This document shows positions 24,750 to 33,655 of a stretch of 64,000 nt of DNA, piece after piece. The position numbers were made by a program, and so were the translations under genes. The DNA is from Lachnospiraceae bacterium (lineage in GTDB: Bacteria; Bacillota; Clostridia; Lachnospirales; Lachnospiraceae). Position 1 is the first letter of the stretch, and each line of letters starts with the position of its first letter. The DNA lies in contig JAFTXG010000031.1 of assembly GCA_017461725.1 (NCBI GenBank), forward strand, positions 219,054-283,053, given 5' to 3'. The notes below the pieces were generated by a model, which did no database searches, was not told the origin of the DNA, and saw nothing but the letters and a program-made list of their open reading frames with translations.

Positions 24750-26690
24750 ATGAAAAAACTGATCTGTAAGCTATTGATCGTCAGTCTGCTTTTGGGGATG
24801 CTGACTGGCTGCGGAAGTGTGCCATCAGGGGAAACTGAGCCGGAGACGGTACCGGAGTCCGGTACCGATGCGACGGCAGCCCAGGGGGAGAGCGTTGAGG
24901 CGACAACGGAGGAGCAACGCGTTCCGAGCATTCTGGATAATAAAATACCGGTTGATGGCACCGCGGGTCTCTACTACATTCCCAGCACCATTTTCGAGCA
25001 GGGGATGAGCCAGACGCTGTACCGTTTTCAGGAGCATCTTCTGACCATCTATTCCAAATATGATATGTCCATCAGTGCCAGCCGGATGTATTTTAAACTG
25101 GTCAGTGTGGAGACCGGTGAAATTATCCGGGAGGCAGAGCTTTCCGGCATCGGTTACGCCACCGCGCAGGTCTTTGAGGATCGGATCGCCGCCTTCGATT
25201 CGGTGAACAGAAAGGCTTATATACTGGATGGGAGCCTGCAGCTCATTGCCGAATATCCGTTGGAGGGCTGGGCAGTCTATTTTGACTCGGCGATTACCAG
25301 GGCATATTGTTTTGATTTTGGACAAGGGCTTCGGGTGATGGATCTGGTTTCCGGGCAGGTCAGCGATGGTCTGCCGGGCAAGGCGGATGTCACCGCGCTG
25401 GGAATCAATGGAAACGATGTGACCATCAAATATACCGATCTGGACACATTGCTTTTCGGGATCGCGACTCTCGACCTGGAGACGGGTGAGATCGCCGAGT
25501 TGAAGTTGGATGAGTCGGTAATCACTGCGGAGAATGTGGGAGACTTCTGGCTGGCCGGGATTTATCGCGAGGACGGGGCCTATCTGCTGGGCAGTATGGA
25601 GCAGGCCAGGTATTTTGTGCAGGGCGATTTTGCTGGGATGCCGAGGCTGCTGGGCGGCTCATTGAATGTTCTGCTCAATACAGTTGGCACGGATGGCACG
25701 CTCACCATGGAATTGTATGATTCAGCAGGAAGATTTCTCTCTTCGTTTACAAAGGGCAGTTCATACTCCGGACCGGTCTATGATCCGGTTTGGTTTGAGG
25801 AATATAGCGGTTATTTTCTGACCATCATGGATGATACCGGAGCGGAGCAGCTTTACTTTTGGGATCTGTCGGAGGAAATGCCCGGTGAAGATCTGGTGCT
25901 GATTCCGTTGGATGGGGTGTCTGACAGCACGGTTGGGACCGTCGTAGCCGGGGAACTTTATGACCGCGCACAGCAGATATCGGAAAAATTTGGAGTGACC
26001 GTCAAGATCGCGGAGCTGGCAAAAACCGAGTATATGGATTATATTGGGGAACAGTGCTATGACGAAACGCAGATCAGCGCGGCATTGGATACCTTGAAGT
26101 GTGTGCTGGCTTCCTACCCGGAGGGCTTTATTGATCAACTGTATCATGGGAACTACCGGAAGATCGAGATCCATCTGACCGGCGCGCTGGATCACAGAAA
26201 TGCTGAACAGCCTTTTGTGGGAAATTTGACCGGATTCATGGAAAAAACGCGGGATAAGTTTGTTGTTGCGGTAAATATTTACAATGACAGTCCGGATCAG
26301 ATCCTTTACCACGAATTTTCTCATATCATTGAGGACAAGTTGCAGTTCGACGCGGACTATCGGGAGGACGCGCTGTTTTCCGAAGAAACCTGGGCCGGAT
26401 TTAATCCGGAGTGGTTTGCTTATTTTGGCGACGTGAACGTGTATCCGGAATATACGATGTCTTACGAATACAGTTTGTATTTTAACGATGGATATGCAGG
26501 CACCGATCCCGGCGAGGATCGCGGACGGATCATGCAGTACGCGGCGGCAGGCGTTACCGCCAGATTTATCGGATACCCGGGCATCGTGGCAAAACTGGAG
26601 TTTTATTGCCAGTGTATCCGGGATGCCTTTGACACGACGGGCTGGCCGGAGGAGACCGTGTGGGAGCAGACCTTAAGCAGAGTCAAGTAA
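24750..26690 (+). CDS. lipoprotein with HExxH metallopeptidase-like motif
   Basis: The 646-residue secreted lipoprotein has lipobox LTGC (Cys21) and a short acidic linker (residues 25-57). Residues about 70-390 have repeated short beta-strand patterns (VFEDRIAAFDSVNRKAYILDGSL, LATLDLETGEI-like), suggesting a beta-propeller. The C-terminal part has ILYHEFSHIIED with HExxH at residues 521-525, and downstream glutamates (SEETW) that could supply the third zinc ligand as in gluzincins. I do not recognise the family. The start at 24750 is supported by GGGGGAAA 8-10 bp upstream and by the signal peptide. Peptidase activity is inferred from the motif only. Confidence 0.75.
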   Translation: MKKLICKLLIVSLLLGMLTGCGSVPSGETEPETVPESGTDATAAQGESVEATTEEQRVPSILDNKIPVDGTAGLYYIPSTIFEQGMSQTLYRFQEHLLTIYSKYDMSISASRMYFKLVSVETGEIIREAELSGIGYATAQVFEDRIAAFDSVNRKAYILDGSLQLIAEYPLEGWAVYFDSAITRAYCFDFGQGLRVMDLVSGQVSDGLPGKADVTALGINGNDVTIKYTDLDTLLFGIATLDLETGEIAELKLDESVITAENVGDFWLAGIYREDGAYLLGSMEQARYFVQGDFAGMPRLLGGSLNVLLNTVGTDGTLTMELYDSAGRFLSSFTKGSSYSGPVYDPVWFEEYSGYFLTIMDDTGAEQLYFWDLSEEMPGEDLVLIPLDGVSDSTVGTVVAGELYDRAQQISEKFGVTVKIAELAKTEYMDYIGEQCYDETQISAALDTLKCVLASYPEGFIDQLYHGNYRKIEIHLTGALDHRNAEQPFVGNLTGFMEKTRDKFVVAVNIYNDSPDQILYHEFSHIIEDKLQFDADYREDALFSEETWAGFNPEWFAYFGDVNVYPEYTMSYEYSLYFNDGYAGTDPGEDRGRIMQYAAAGVTARFIGYPGIVAKLEFYCQCIRDAFDTTGWPEETVWEQTLSRVK

Positions 26691-26778
26691 GCGCTGCGAG
26701 TCCTGATGATAATTGTAAAAGTTTTGTAAAATCCACATTTTTCAGTCATAAAATCGCAGATTACGACGGTTAAGTCGA

Positions 26779-26807
26779 TTGTCAAAGTTTAAAGAGTATG
26801 TTAAAAT
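26779..26807 (+). promoter_or_regulatory. promoter of the DegV gene with flanking inverted repeat
   Basis: TTGTCA (26779-26784), 17-bp spacer, TAAAAT (26802-26807). ATTGTCA (26778-26784) and TGACAAT (26806-26812) are perfect inverted copies that frame the promoter and could be an operator. Confidence 0.6.
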
Positions 26808-26882
26808 GACAATACTATAATGCATGATTAGCGTGTTTATTACAGAAGTCAGTATCGCTGTGGTCTTGCACGGAGAGTGGAA

Positions 26883-27764
26883 ATGAAAAAAACTGGTATT
26901 GTGACGGACAGTCACAGTGGAATTACCCCCGAGGAAGCGAAGCAATGGGGGATCAAAGTGCTTCCGATGCCCTTCTATATTGAAGGAAACTGTTATTACG
27001 AGAATACAACGATTTCCAGAGCGGAATTTTTTGAAAAGCTTTTGTCCGGAGCGGAGATTACTACCTCTCAGCCTTCACCGGATTCGGTGATGCGGATGTG
27101 GGATGAGGCGCTGCAGGAGTATGAGCAGATTTTGTATATGCCTATCAGCAGCGGTCTCAGCGGATCCTGTGCGGTTGCGACGGCATTTGCGCAGGAGGAA
27201 AAGTACGAGGGAAAAGTGTTTGTTGTCGATCACGGAAGAGTGTCGACGCCTCTCAGAAGAACCATTATGGATGCCATGGAGATGGTGAGTGAGGGTTATT
27301 CTGCAGAGCAGATAAAGCGTGCCATCGAGACTGACCGTGACAATATGATCATCTACATCGGCGTGGAAAATCTGGATTGTCTGAGGCGTGGAGGCAGGAT
27401 CAGCGCAGCCACCGCGGCGGTTGCTACCGTATTGAATATTAAGCCTGTGCTTCAGCTGACTACCGGGCTTTTGGATACTTACAAAAAATGCCATGGATTC
27501 AGGAATGCCCGCAAATCCATGATTGAGGCCATGCGCCGCGCACTGGACACCCGGTTTAAGGAGTGGTATGACCGTGGAGAGGTGTATCTGATGGCTGCAT
27601 CCAGTGCGGACCCCGAGGTCACAGCCGGATGGGTGAAGGAAATCGAGGATGCGTTCCCCGGGATGAAGGTGCTGTGCGATGATTTGACGCTGGGCCTGAG
27701 TGCCCATGTGGGTCATGGCGGTCTGGGTATTGGATGCTCCTGCAGACCGAGAAGACCGGAGTGA
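26883..27764 (+). CDS. DegV family (fatty-acid binding, EDD-fold) protein
   Basis: DegV/FakB-like proteins bind a fatty acid and, with a FakA kinase, deliver it to phospholipid synthesis. This one has 293 residues. Seen are the N-terminal IVTDSHSGITPEEA, the TSQPSPDSV loop, the ISSGLSGSC motif that binds the carboxylate, VEN...LRRGGRISAATAAVA and the C-terminal GHVGHGGLGIGC. The ATG at 26883 has GGAGAG 7 bp upstream. No fakA is in the window. It has its own promoter and terminator. Confidence 0.92.
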   Translation: MKKTGIVTDSHSGITPEEAKQWGIKVLPMPFYIEGNCYYENTTISRAEFFEKLLSGAEITTSQPSPDSVMRMWDEALQEYEQILYMPISSGLSGSCAVATAFAQEEKYEGKVFVVDHGRVSTPLRRTIMDAMEMVSEGYSAEQIKRAIETDRDNMIIYIGVENLDCLRRGGRISAATAAVATVLNIKPVLQLTTGLLDTYKKCHGFRNARKSMIEAMRRALDTRFKEWYDRGEVYLMAASSADPEVTAGWVKEIEDAFPGMKVLCDDLTLGLSAHVGHGGLGIGCSCRPRRPE

Positions 27765-27819
27765 GAGAATCGGGCATAGACCACCGACAGAGAAAATAGA
27801 ATATAGAGAAGGTAGATTG

Positions 27820-27855
27820 CCGTCAGCGTGGTGGAAACCTCGCTGGCGGTTTTTG
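27820..27855 (+). terminator. Rho-independent terminator after the DegV gene
   Basis: CCGTCAGCG (27820-27828) pairs with CGCTGGCGG (27841-27849), followed by TTTTT. Confidence 0.9.
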
Positions 27856-27968
27856 TTTCGGTCGGCTGATTGGTTAGGGAGCGATATGCAGTGGGCTCAT
27901 GGGGATAGGAGCGATATACAGCGGGTCTACTGCATGACCAGGCGCTGACGGTACGGAAAGGAGTATCA

Positions 27969-28655
27969 GTGCTGGATTATCTTTGGTCTGCGATGTTGAT
28001 TTTAGGTGTTGTCTGGGGGCTGTGGCAGGGAAAAGCGGCAGAACTTACGCAGGCTGTTCTGGACGGAGGAAAAAATGCGGTGGAGCTTTCCATGACCATG
28101 CTGGGGGTGATGGCAGTGTGGACAGGACTTTTGGAGGTGGGGAAAAGCGCAGGATTGCTTGCACAGGTGAATCGGCTGCTCGGACCGGTGATCGCATGGT
28201 TGTTTCCCGGGCTGCCTAAGGATCATCCGGCGACGGAATCCATCTCGACGAATTTTGCAGCGAATCTGCTTGGTCTCGGGAATGCGGCCACACCTGCGGC
28301 ATTGAAGGCCATGAAGGAGCTGCAGGAGTTGGAGGAGGAGCGAGGGAACGGGAAAACTGCAGGAGCGCTGTGGCAGAAAAGGAGGGCAGAGAATGAGCTG
28401 CGACAGTACGGAAAGCTTGACGCGGAAAAAAGACAGTTCAGAAAAAGTGATACGGCAAACAACGAAATGTGCACTTTCCTCATCATCAATATTTCGTCTC
28501 TGCAGCTGGTGCCTATCAATATGATTGCCTACCGCAGTCAGTATGGTTCAGTCAATCCGGCGGCAATCACGGTCCCGGTACTGATCGCTACGCTGTGCAG
28601 CACGTTGGTGGGAATTCTTTTTTGTAAGCTGGCGGCGCGGAATCGTCGGCCATGA
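27969..28655 (+). CDS. spmA: spore maturation protein A
   Basis: SpmA and SpmB are membrane proteins needed for full spore-core dehydration in Bacillus and Clostridium. The 228-residue product has the nucleoside-recognition (Gate) domain: GGKNAVELSMTMLGVMAVWTGLLEVG, FPGLPKDHPATESISTNFAANLLGLGNAATP, and the terminal ISSLQLVPINMIAYRSQYGSVNP. A charged insert of about 55 residues (Glu/Lys/Arg-rich, near 118-170) lies between conserved blocks. The GTG start follows AAAGGAG by 6 bp. spmB begins 9 bp downstream. Their presence supports a spore-forming host. Confidence 0.93.
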   Translation: MLDYLWSAMLILGVVWGLWQGKAAELTQAVLDGGKNAVELSMTMLGVMAVWTGLLEVGKSAGLLAQVNRLLGPVIAWLFPGLPKDHPATESISTNFAANLLGLGNAATPAALKAMKELQELEEERGNGKTAGALWQKRRAENELRQYGKLDAEKRQFRKSDTANNEMCTFLIINISSLQLVPINMIAYRSQYGSVNPAAITVPVLIATLCSTLVGILFCKLAARNRRP

Positions 28656-28673
28656 TGGGAGGAAATGGTGTTT

Positions 28674-29198
28674 ATGATGATCCTGGAATATTTCTCAAAT
28701 CTTCTGGTTCCCCTTTTTGTTTTTTATGTGGTCACCCTCGGAGCGATGAAGCGCCGCCCTGTATTCTCTGATTTTCTGCGCGGAGCAAAGGACGGGCTGA
28801 AAATTACGGTGGATATTTTACCATCCCTTGTGGGGCTGATGGTGGCGGTCAGCGTGCTGCGGGCCTCCGGTTTTCTGGATGTCGTAGCCGATGTGCTGGG
28901 CAAGATCATCCCGGAAAACATATTGCCGGCGGCGACCATACCGCCGCTATTGGTGCGGCTGTTCTCCAACTCGGCGGCCACCGGTCTGGCGCTGGATATC
29001 TTTGGCGAGTACGGGCCTGACTCCTACATCGGGCTGATCGTCTCCATCGGCCTCAGTGCCACGGAGAGCGTGTTCTATGTGATGAGCGTCTATCTGGGCT
29101 CAGTCGGAATCAGAAAGAGCCGATATATCCTACCGGGAGCGCTGACGACCACCATAGCAGGAATCGCGGCCAGTGTAGTGCTGGCCGCGATGATGTAG
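28674..29198 (+). CDS. spmB: spore maturation protein B
   Basis: The partner of SpmA: a small membrane protein with repeated hydrophobic helices and the blocks RGAKDGLKITVDILPSLVGLMVAV, LRASGFLD, ATIPPLLVRLFSNSAATGL and GLSATESVFYVMSVYLG. I favour the ATG at 28674 (174 residues), because GGGAGG (28657-28662) is 11 bp upstream; ATG 28665 lies only 2 bp after that site. It follows spmA by less than 20 bp, so both are one operon. Its stop lies 11 bp from the stop of the convergent sulfatase gene, and no clear terminator separates them. Confidence 0.92.
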   Translation: MMILEYFSNLLVPLFVFYVVTLGAMKRRPVFSDFLRGAKDGLKITVDILPSLVGLMVAVSVLRASGFLDVVADVLGKIIPENILPAATIPPLLVRLFSNSAATGLALDIFGEYGPDSYIGLIVSIGLSATESVFYVMSVYLGSVGIRKSRYILPGALTTTIAGIAASVVLAAMM

Positions 29199-29209
29199 AG
29201 TCATATGTA

Positions 29210-30628
29210 TCACAGATCGATCCGGTAGCCCTCCGGTATCCGCGCGATCTCCTCGTCGTGGAAGAGAGGCTGATCCTTGCGGCCGGCATAGTGAGGGTGG
29301 CGCTTACTGTAGGTTTCTCCGTCGGTGCTGGTCTCCGATTTGTTTTGCTCGGAGGCGCGGTAAGCGTCCAAGAGTGGCTTCAATACCAGTACCGTAGGGT
29401 TCTCGGGATCGTAAACGTCCCGCTCTGCGGGAGTGGTCTCAAAGAGATAGTATCGGTCACCAGAAGCATGGTAAACCAGTTTATTCTGTCCGTCGGTGAC
29501 CATATACACACCGTTATCGCCGCAGCCATACTGGGAGAATACATGGGTGTGGGTCTGTCCGCCAAAGAGGTCGATACCGTCGAACTCCGTGGGATCGTAG
29601 GGGATGCCTGCGTAGCTTAACATGGTGGGAGCAACGTCAACCAGGGAGCACACATCGGTGCGCACCTGCGGCGCAACGCCGGGATAGTGCATGACAAACG
29701 GAATGCGGCAGGAGGAATCCATCATGGTGCGCTTTCCGGTGGCGTGATAGTCGCCCATCATATCGCCGTGGTCGGCAGTGTAGAGAATCAGCGTGTCCTC
29801 GTACATGCCTTTGTCCTTCAGGGCCTTGATGATGCGGCCCACCTGGTAATCCACGAAGGAAACGCAGGCATAATAGAAGTTCTTCATGCGAAGAACATCC
29901 TGCTCGCTCATCATCAGACGTTTGCAGGAGCAGCGGTCAGTAATCAGGTCCCAATACTGCTCCAGATCCTCGGGCGCAGGCGCGAAGGGCGCGGGCGGGT
30001 CATCCCGGTACAGTTTATTCCAGGGTGCCGGGGGATTGAACGGCGGGTGCGGATGAATAAAGGAGGAAACCAGAAACATAGGCTTGTCCGGGTCACAGTT
30101 CTCGATATAGTTCACGCTCTTGTCGCCGATCCACTGGGTCGGATGATCCTCCGCGGGGAGCTGAGCCACCTGGGGAACATAGTACATCTCACTGCGCATG
30201 CCGTGGATATCGAAAATGTGAGGATATTTCTCGTGGATCTCCCGAGCGAAATCATCGGACGCTTTCGGGATCTCTTCCTGCGTATAGCGCTTCTCGAAAC
30301 CCATGCTGTCATAGGGTGCTACCACATGGTGCATCTTTCCGATGGCGCAGGTCTGATAGCCGTCCTTTGTAAATTCAGAATAAAATCCGTCGCCCTGATA
30401 TACATACTGCCTGGAGTTGGTGTTGCAGCCGGTACGTGCACAGTACTGTCCGGAGAACAGAGAGAAGCGCGCCGGAACACACACGGGGGAGGGCGTGAAT
30501 GCATTTTCAAATACAACAGAGTCACGGGCCAGTGCGTCCAGATTAGGGGTCTGGATCACAGGATTTCCCAGCGCGGCGATGGTGTCCTTGCGCTGCTGGT
30601 CGGTGAACAAAAGCAAAACATGTTTCAT
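29210..30628 (-). CDS. type I (formylglycine) sulfatase
   Basis: This sulfatase removes sulfate from a sugar or other ester. The 472-residue protein has the metal-binding start LLLFTDQQRKD, the maturation motif CVPAR at Cys50-Arg54 (Cys becomes formylglycine), then SGQYCARTG, and the later LYTADHGDMMGDY metal site. No signal peptide is seen, so it should act inside the cell. Maturation needs anSME or FGE, and neither is in the window. CAGGAGG lies 7-8 bp before the ATG. It diverges from the LacI-controlled sugar locus, so it may process a sulfated substrate of that locus. That link is inference. Confidence 0.92.
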   Translation of the reverse strand: MKHVLLLFTDQQRKDTIAALGNPVIQTPNLDALARDSVVFENAFTPSPVCVPARFSLFSGQYCARTGCNTNSRQYVYQGDGFYSEFTKDGYQTCAIGKMHHVVAPYDSMGFEKRYTQEEIPKASDDFAREIHEKYPHIFDIHGMRSEMYYVPQVAQLPAEDHPTQWIGDKSVNYIENCDPDKPMFLVSSFIHPHPPFNPPAPWNKLYRDDPPAPFAPAPEDLEQYWDLITDRCSCKRLMMSEQDVLRMKNFYYACVSFVDYQVGRIIKALKDKGMYEDTLILYTADHGDMMGDYHATGKRTMMDSSCRIPFVMHYPGVAPQVRTDVCSLVDVAPTMLSYAGIPYDPTEFDGIDLFGGQTHTHVFSQYGCGDNGVYMVTDGQNKLVYHASGDRYYLFETTPAERDVYDPENPTVLVLKPLLDAYRASEQNKSETSTDGETYSKRHPHYAGRKDQPLFHDEEIARIPEGYRIDL

Positions 30629-30866
30629 GGGAAGACCTCCTGTTGCAGAGATGTAATGATTTGCGTTGGAAATATGTTTATATTAGCAAAACGAAATGGA
30701 ACTGTCAATGTGGATTTGAGGTGCATTTTCAGGGTCAGATTTGAATTTTTCGAGTTTTTTGCAAGAGGAACCAACGGAACTTGAGGGTAAAGAGGAAATA
30801 TTTTGTATTTTTTTACCAAATTAAAGAAATAAAGTTTGTTAAAAAGGTAGAATGAACAAAAAGAGC

Positions 30867-30895
30867 TTGTACAGATCAACTTTTTGATATATTAT
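30867..30895 (+). promoter_or_regulatory. promoter of the LacI-family regulator
   Basis: TTGTAC (30867-30872), 17-bp spacer, TATTAT (30890-30895). The rest of the 294-bp gap between the divergent genes (30629-30922) is A+T-rich; I see no clear operator in it. Confidence 0.6.
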
Positions 30896-30922
30896 TAACA
30901 TAAGTTGAGAAGGAATGATGAG

Positions 30923-31960
30923 ATGGCTACCATTTATGATATTGCAAGATATGTAGGGGTGTCAAAGTCCACAGTCTCGTCTGTGTTAAACAAGGATCCT
31001 CGTGTGAAAGAGGAGACCAGAGTCCGCGTGGAAGACGCGATCAGGGAATTGGGATATGTACGAAATTCCAGTGCGGTCAGTCTTAGTAAGCAGATAACCA
31101 AAACGATTGGTATCGTAAGTGCGGTGGATAAGATCCGTGTAGCACCCTATGAAGCAGAAAATGAAGTTGGTCGATATAGTATGGATGTCAGAAATAGTAT
31201 CTTTGACCAGCTTGCAGATACAGATTACAGTGTGATTACTGAGCGATGTTTCTTTCCCGGATCAGAGGGACTTATTCCCCGGATCATCAAAAGTGGGCGT
31301 GTAGATGGTGTTATTCTTATTAGCAGTAAATTTGAACAGGAAATTATTGACAAAATTCGTCGCCTTGGGGTTCCGGTAGTTGGAATAGGTGCACGTTTTG
31401 GTGGGATTGATATGGTCAGTCCGGACTATCGTGGAGGGACGTATCTGGCGACGAAAGAGTTGATACAAAGTGGCTGCCGAAATATTGTCCTGTTCAACGC
31501 CCCGGAGAGATATAAGGAAGAGGCGATAGCCGCCCGAAGAGAAGGGTGGAGTAGAGCAATCGCAGAGTATCAGGGAGATGACATACGGTATACGGAGATT
31601 CCCTCGCCGGCGATTAGCGGTGGTGGAGGGTATCTGGCGATGAAGGAGCTTTGGGAAAAGGGGCTCAGACCGGATGGAATCACTACAGCAAATGAGATGA
31701 TTGCTCTTGGTGCAATAAGATTTCTGAACGAACAGGGAGTAAAGGTTCCGGACGATGTCAGTGTGGTTGCATTTGAAGCATCAGATTTGGGTGGATGTGC
31801 TGTGACACCGGTGACAGCGATAGATATTTGTAAACGCAAGATCGGAGCTAAGGCAGTGGAGTTATTGATCAGGCGCATAGAGAATCCCCAACTTCCAATA
31901 GAGAAGCATGTGATTGAATCGGTATTGTTGCCGAGGGCAAGTGTCATAAAAAGATGGTGA
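30923..31960 (+). CDS. LacI-family transcriptional regulator
   Basis: This sugar-responsive repressor has 345 residues. The N-terminal LacI helix-turn-helix is ATIYDIARYVGVSKSTVSSVLN, with a hinge helix RVEDAIRELGYVRN; a periplasmic-binding-like sensor domain follows (IGIVSAV..., VDGVILISSKF, GGYLAMKELWEKG, DDVSVVAFEASDLG). I chose the ATG at 30923, with GAAGGA 8 bp upstream and the usual MATIYDIA start. Two identical 16-bp palindromes downstream, just before the transporter genes, are probable binding sites. Effector unknown. Confidence 0.93.
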   Translation: MATIYDIARYVGVSKSTVSSVLNKDPRVKEETRVRVEDAIRELGYVRNSSAVSLSKQITKTIGIVSAVDKIRVAPYEAENEVGRYSMDVRNSIFDQLADTDYSVITERCFFPGSEGLIPRIIKSGRVDGVILISSKFEQEIIDKIRRLGVPVVGIGARFGGIDMVSPDYRGGTYLATKELIQSGCRNIVLFNAPERYKEEAIAARREGWSRAIAEYQGDDIRYTEIPSPAISGGGGYLAMKELWEKGLRPDGITTANEMIALGAIRFLNEQGVKVPDDVSVVAFEASDLGGCAVTPVTAIDICKRKIGAKAVELLIRRIENPQLPIEKHVIESVLLPRASVIKRW

Positions 31961-31963
31961 TAT

Positions 31964-31991
31964 ATAATTTCTGCGTTAACGCAGAAATTAT
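31964..31991. promoter_or_regulatory. perfect 28-bp palindrome after the lacI-type gene
   Basis: ATAATTTCTGCGTT (31964-31977) and AACGCAGAAATTAT (31978-31991) are exact inverse complements around GTTAAC. No T run follows, so it resembles a protein-binding operator more than a terminator. Confidence 0.6.
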
Positions 31992-32003
31992 TTCAAACGA
32001 AAT

Positions 32004-32082
32004 TTCGGAGCGGTCCGAATTTGAAACATTGATTCTGTGTTGCGCATTGATTTTTTAAAAGCAAAATTCGGAGCGGTCCGAA
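32004..32082. promoter_or_regulatory. two identical operators, 63 bp apart, before the sugar importer
   Basis: TTCGGAGCGGTCCGAA occurs at 32004-32019 and again at 32067-32082. Each is an inverted repeat (TTCGGA/TCCGAA) around GCGG. Centre spacing is 63 bp, close to six helical turns, which would allow a repressor to loop the DNA. An A+T-rich stretch between them could hold the promoter, but I cannot fix its hexamers. Confidence 0.75.
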
Positions 32083-32164
32083 ATGGTGAGGAAGAGATTC
32101 TGATCATGGTAATTACTCCGGAAGGAGCGTTACATACTCAAAAAAAGAAAAGGAGAGAAGAAAC

Positions 32165-33583
32165 ATGAAAAAAGTGACGTCTATGCTGCTTGTATTGGTT
32201 ATGGTATTATCCCTGCTGACTGCTTGTGGCGAACAAACCGAACCTACCGAGGCACAAGGAAAGACCGAAGCACCTACCTCCGCTCAGAGCGGTGAGACTG
32301 CGGCTCCCACCGAACAGGCGGGGAAGGCTCCGGAGGATTACAAAGGAACCCTGCGCGTATGGTCCGTATGGGCTGAGGATGATGGTGCAACACTCTGGAT
32401 TGATAAATTCCATGAGATTTATCCGAATATTGAACTGGAATTCCATAAGTTCTCTAATAACGGGGATGGAAATCTTGCACTGGACACTGCGCTGACTGCA
32501 GGCGAGGTAGATGTTCTGATGAATTTTGGAATCGCCCGTGTGGATGCCCGTGCTCAGGCAGGGCTGCTCTACGATCTTACAGATTTTCTGGCAGCAGATG
32601 GTCTGGACAGCGTAGAAAACTGGGGTCTGGAAGACAATATCGGCGGTAAGATCGTGGCGATTCCCATGGGTGGAAATAACGATCACATTATCATCAATAA
32701 GGACATGTGGGATGCAGCCGGTTTAGGTGAAGTTCCTACAAGCTGGACTCTTGATGAGTATTATGAAGCTGCCCGTAAGATGACTAAGACAGCAGCAGAC
32801 GGGATGGTAGAGGTTTACGGATGTTCAAACTTCCACTCCATTTATTATGCAGCGTTGCTGGCTAGAGGTTATCTGGGTGATAATTATTACTTTAACGAGG
32901 ATGGAACAGCTTCCACTGATCAGCAGGTGTGGAAAGATGCTTTTGAGCCGAACTACAATGCGGAGATGGTGGAGAAGATTCAGTACCCTCTGATCAAATA
33001 CCGCGACGACGGTATTCAGGCATATGCGCCTTTCTACGAGGGAAAGGTGGCGATGAGTTCGATGACAAACGCAATGACACGCCGTATCGCGAATACGGAC
33101 GAGTATCAGTTTGATTTTGATATCACCTACGCACCTATTCCTACGCTGTATAAGGATCAGGAAACCAATTACTGTGAAGGTATATATTACTTCACTCATC
33201 TGTCGATTGCACAGGATTGTCCGGATCCCGAGCTGGCATGGCAGTTTGTAAAGTGGTTCTCCACCGATGGTTCCGTATATTTCTCCAACACCGGTCACAT
33301 GCCCACCTGGAAATCTGTGGATCGCAGTGCCATCGTATCGGTTCTGTTCGGCAGCGAGGAGGAGGCAGAGAAGTTGATCGATGTTGAGGCCTACAAGCGT
33401 GTCGTTCTGAATTATGATGCACCTACCTATGTGGAGTATAATACTACGGCTTCAAGCAAGCTGGGAGGTACGCTCAATAGTTGGATCATGGAGATGATGC
33501 GCGGCAATATCAGCATCGAGGACGGTTTTGCTGAGATGAAGAAGGAGATGGATCAGGAAATTGCCGAGGCGCTGGCCCAGTAA
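32165..33583 (+). CDS. sugar ABC transporter substrate-binding lipoprotein
   Basis: This is the receptor of a family-1 (CUT1-type) importer, 472 residues. The signal peptide ends in lipobox LTAC (Cys21), followed by a Thr/Glu/Ala-rich linker to about residue 58. The binding domain shows LRVWSVWAEDDGATLWIDKFHEIYPNIELE and the late FVKWFSTDGSVYFSNTGHMPTWKSV typical of these proteins. AAAAGGAGAG lies 8 bp before the ATG. It lies downstream of two operators and ahead of two permease genes. No ATPase gene is nearby. The ligand is unknown. Confidence 0.93.
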   Translation: MKKVTSMLLVLVMVLSLLTACGEQTEPTEAQGKTEAPTSAQSGETAAPTEQAGKAPEDYKGTLRVWSVWAEDDGATLWIDKFHEIYPNIELEFHKFSNNGDGNLALDTALTAGEVDVLMNFGIARVDARAQAGLLYDLTDFLAADGLDSVENWGLEDNIGGKIVAIPMGGNNDHIIINKDMWDAAGLGEVPTSWTLDEYYEAARKMTKTAADGMVEVYGCSNFHSIYYAALLARGYLGDNYYFNEDGTASTDQQVWKDAFEPNYNAEMVEKIQYPLIKYRDDGIQAYAPFYEGKVAMSSMTNAMTRRIANTDEYQFDFDITYAPIPTLYKDQETNYCEGIYYFTHLSIAQDCPDPELAWQFVKWFSTDGSVYFSNTGHMPTWKSVDRSAIVSVLFGSEEEAEKLIDVEAYKRVVLNYDAPTYVEYNTTASSKLGGTLNSWIMEMMRGNISIEDGFAEMKKEMDQEIAEALAQ

Positions 33584-33608
33584 TTTTCAGCAGAATTGAC
33601 TTGCCTTA

Positions 33609-33638
33609 TACACCTGCTCCCCAGTGGGAGCAGGTGTA
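33609..33638 (+). other. intercistronic 13-bp hairpin between binding protein and permease
   Basis: TACACCTGCTCCC (33609-33621) pairs perfectly with GGGAGCAGGTGTA (33626-33638), loop CAGT, with no T run. Such hairpins protect the upstream binding-protein mRNA and raise its level over the permeases. Confidence 0.7.
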
Positions 33639-33655
33639 AATGGAAAGGAGCTTTT

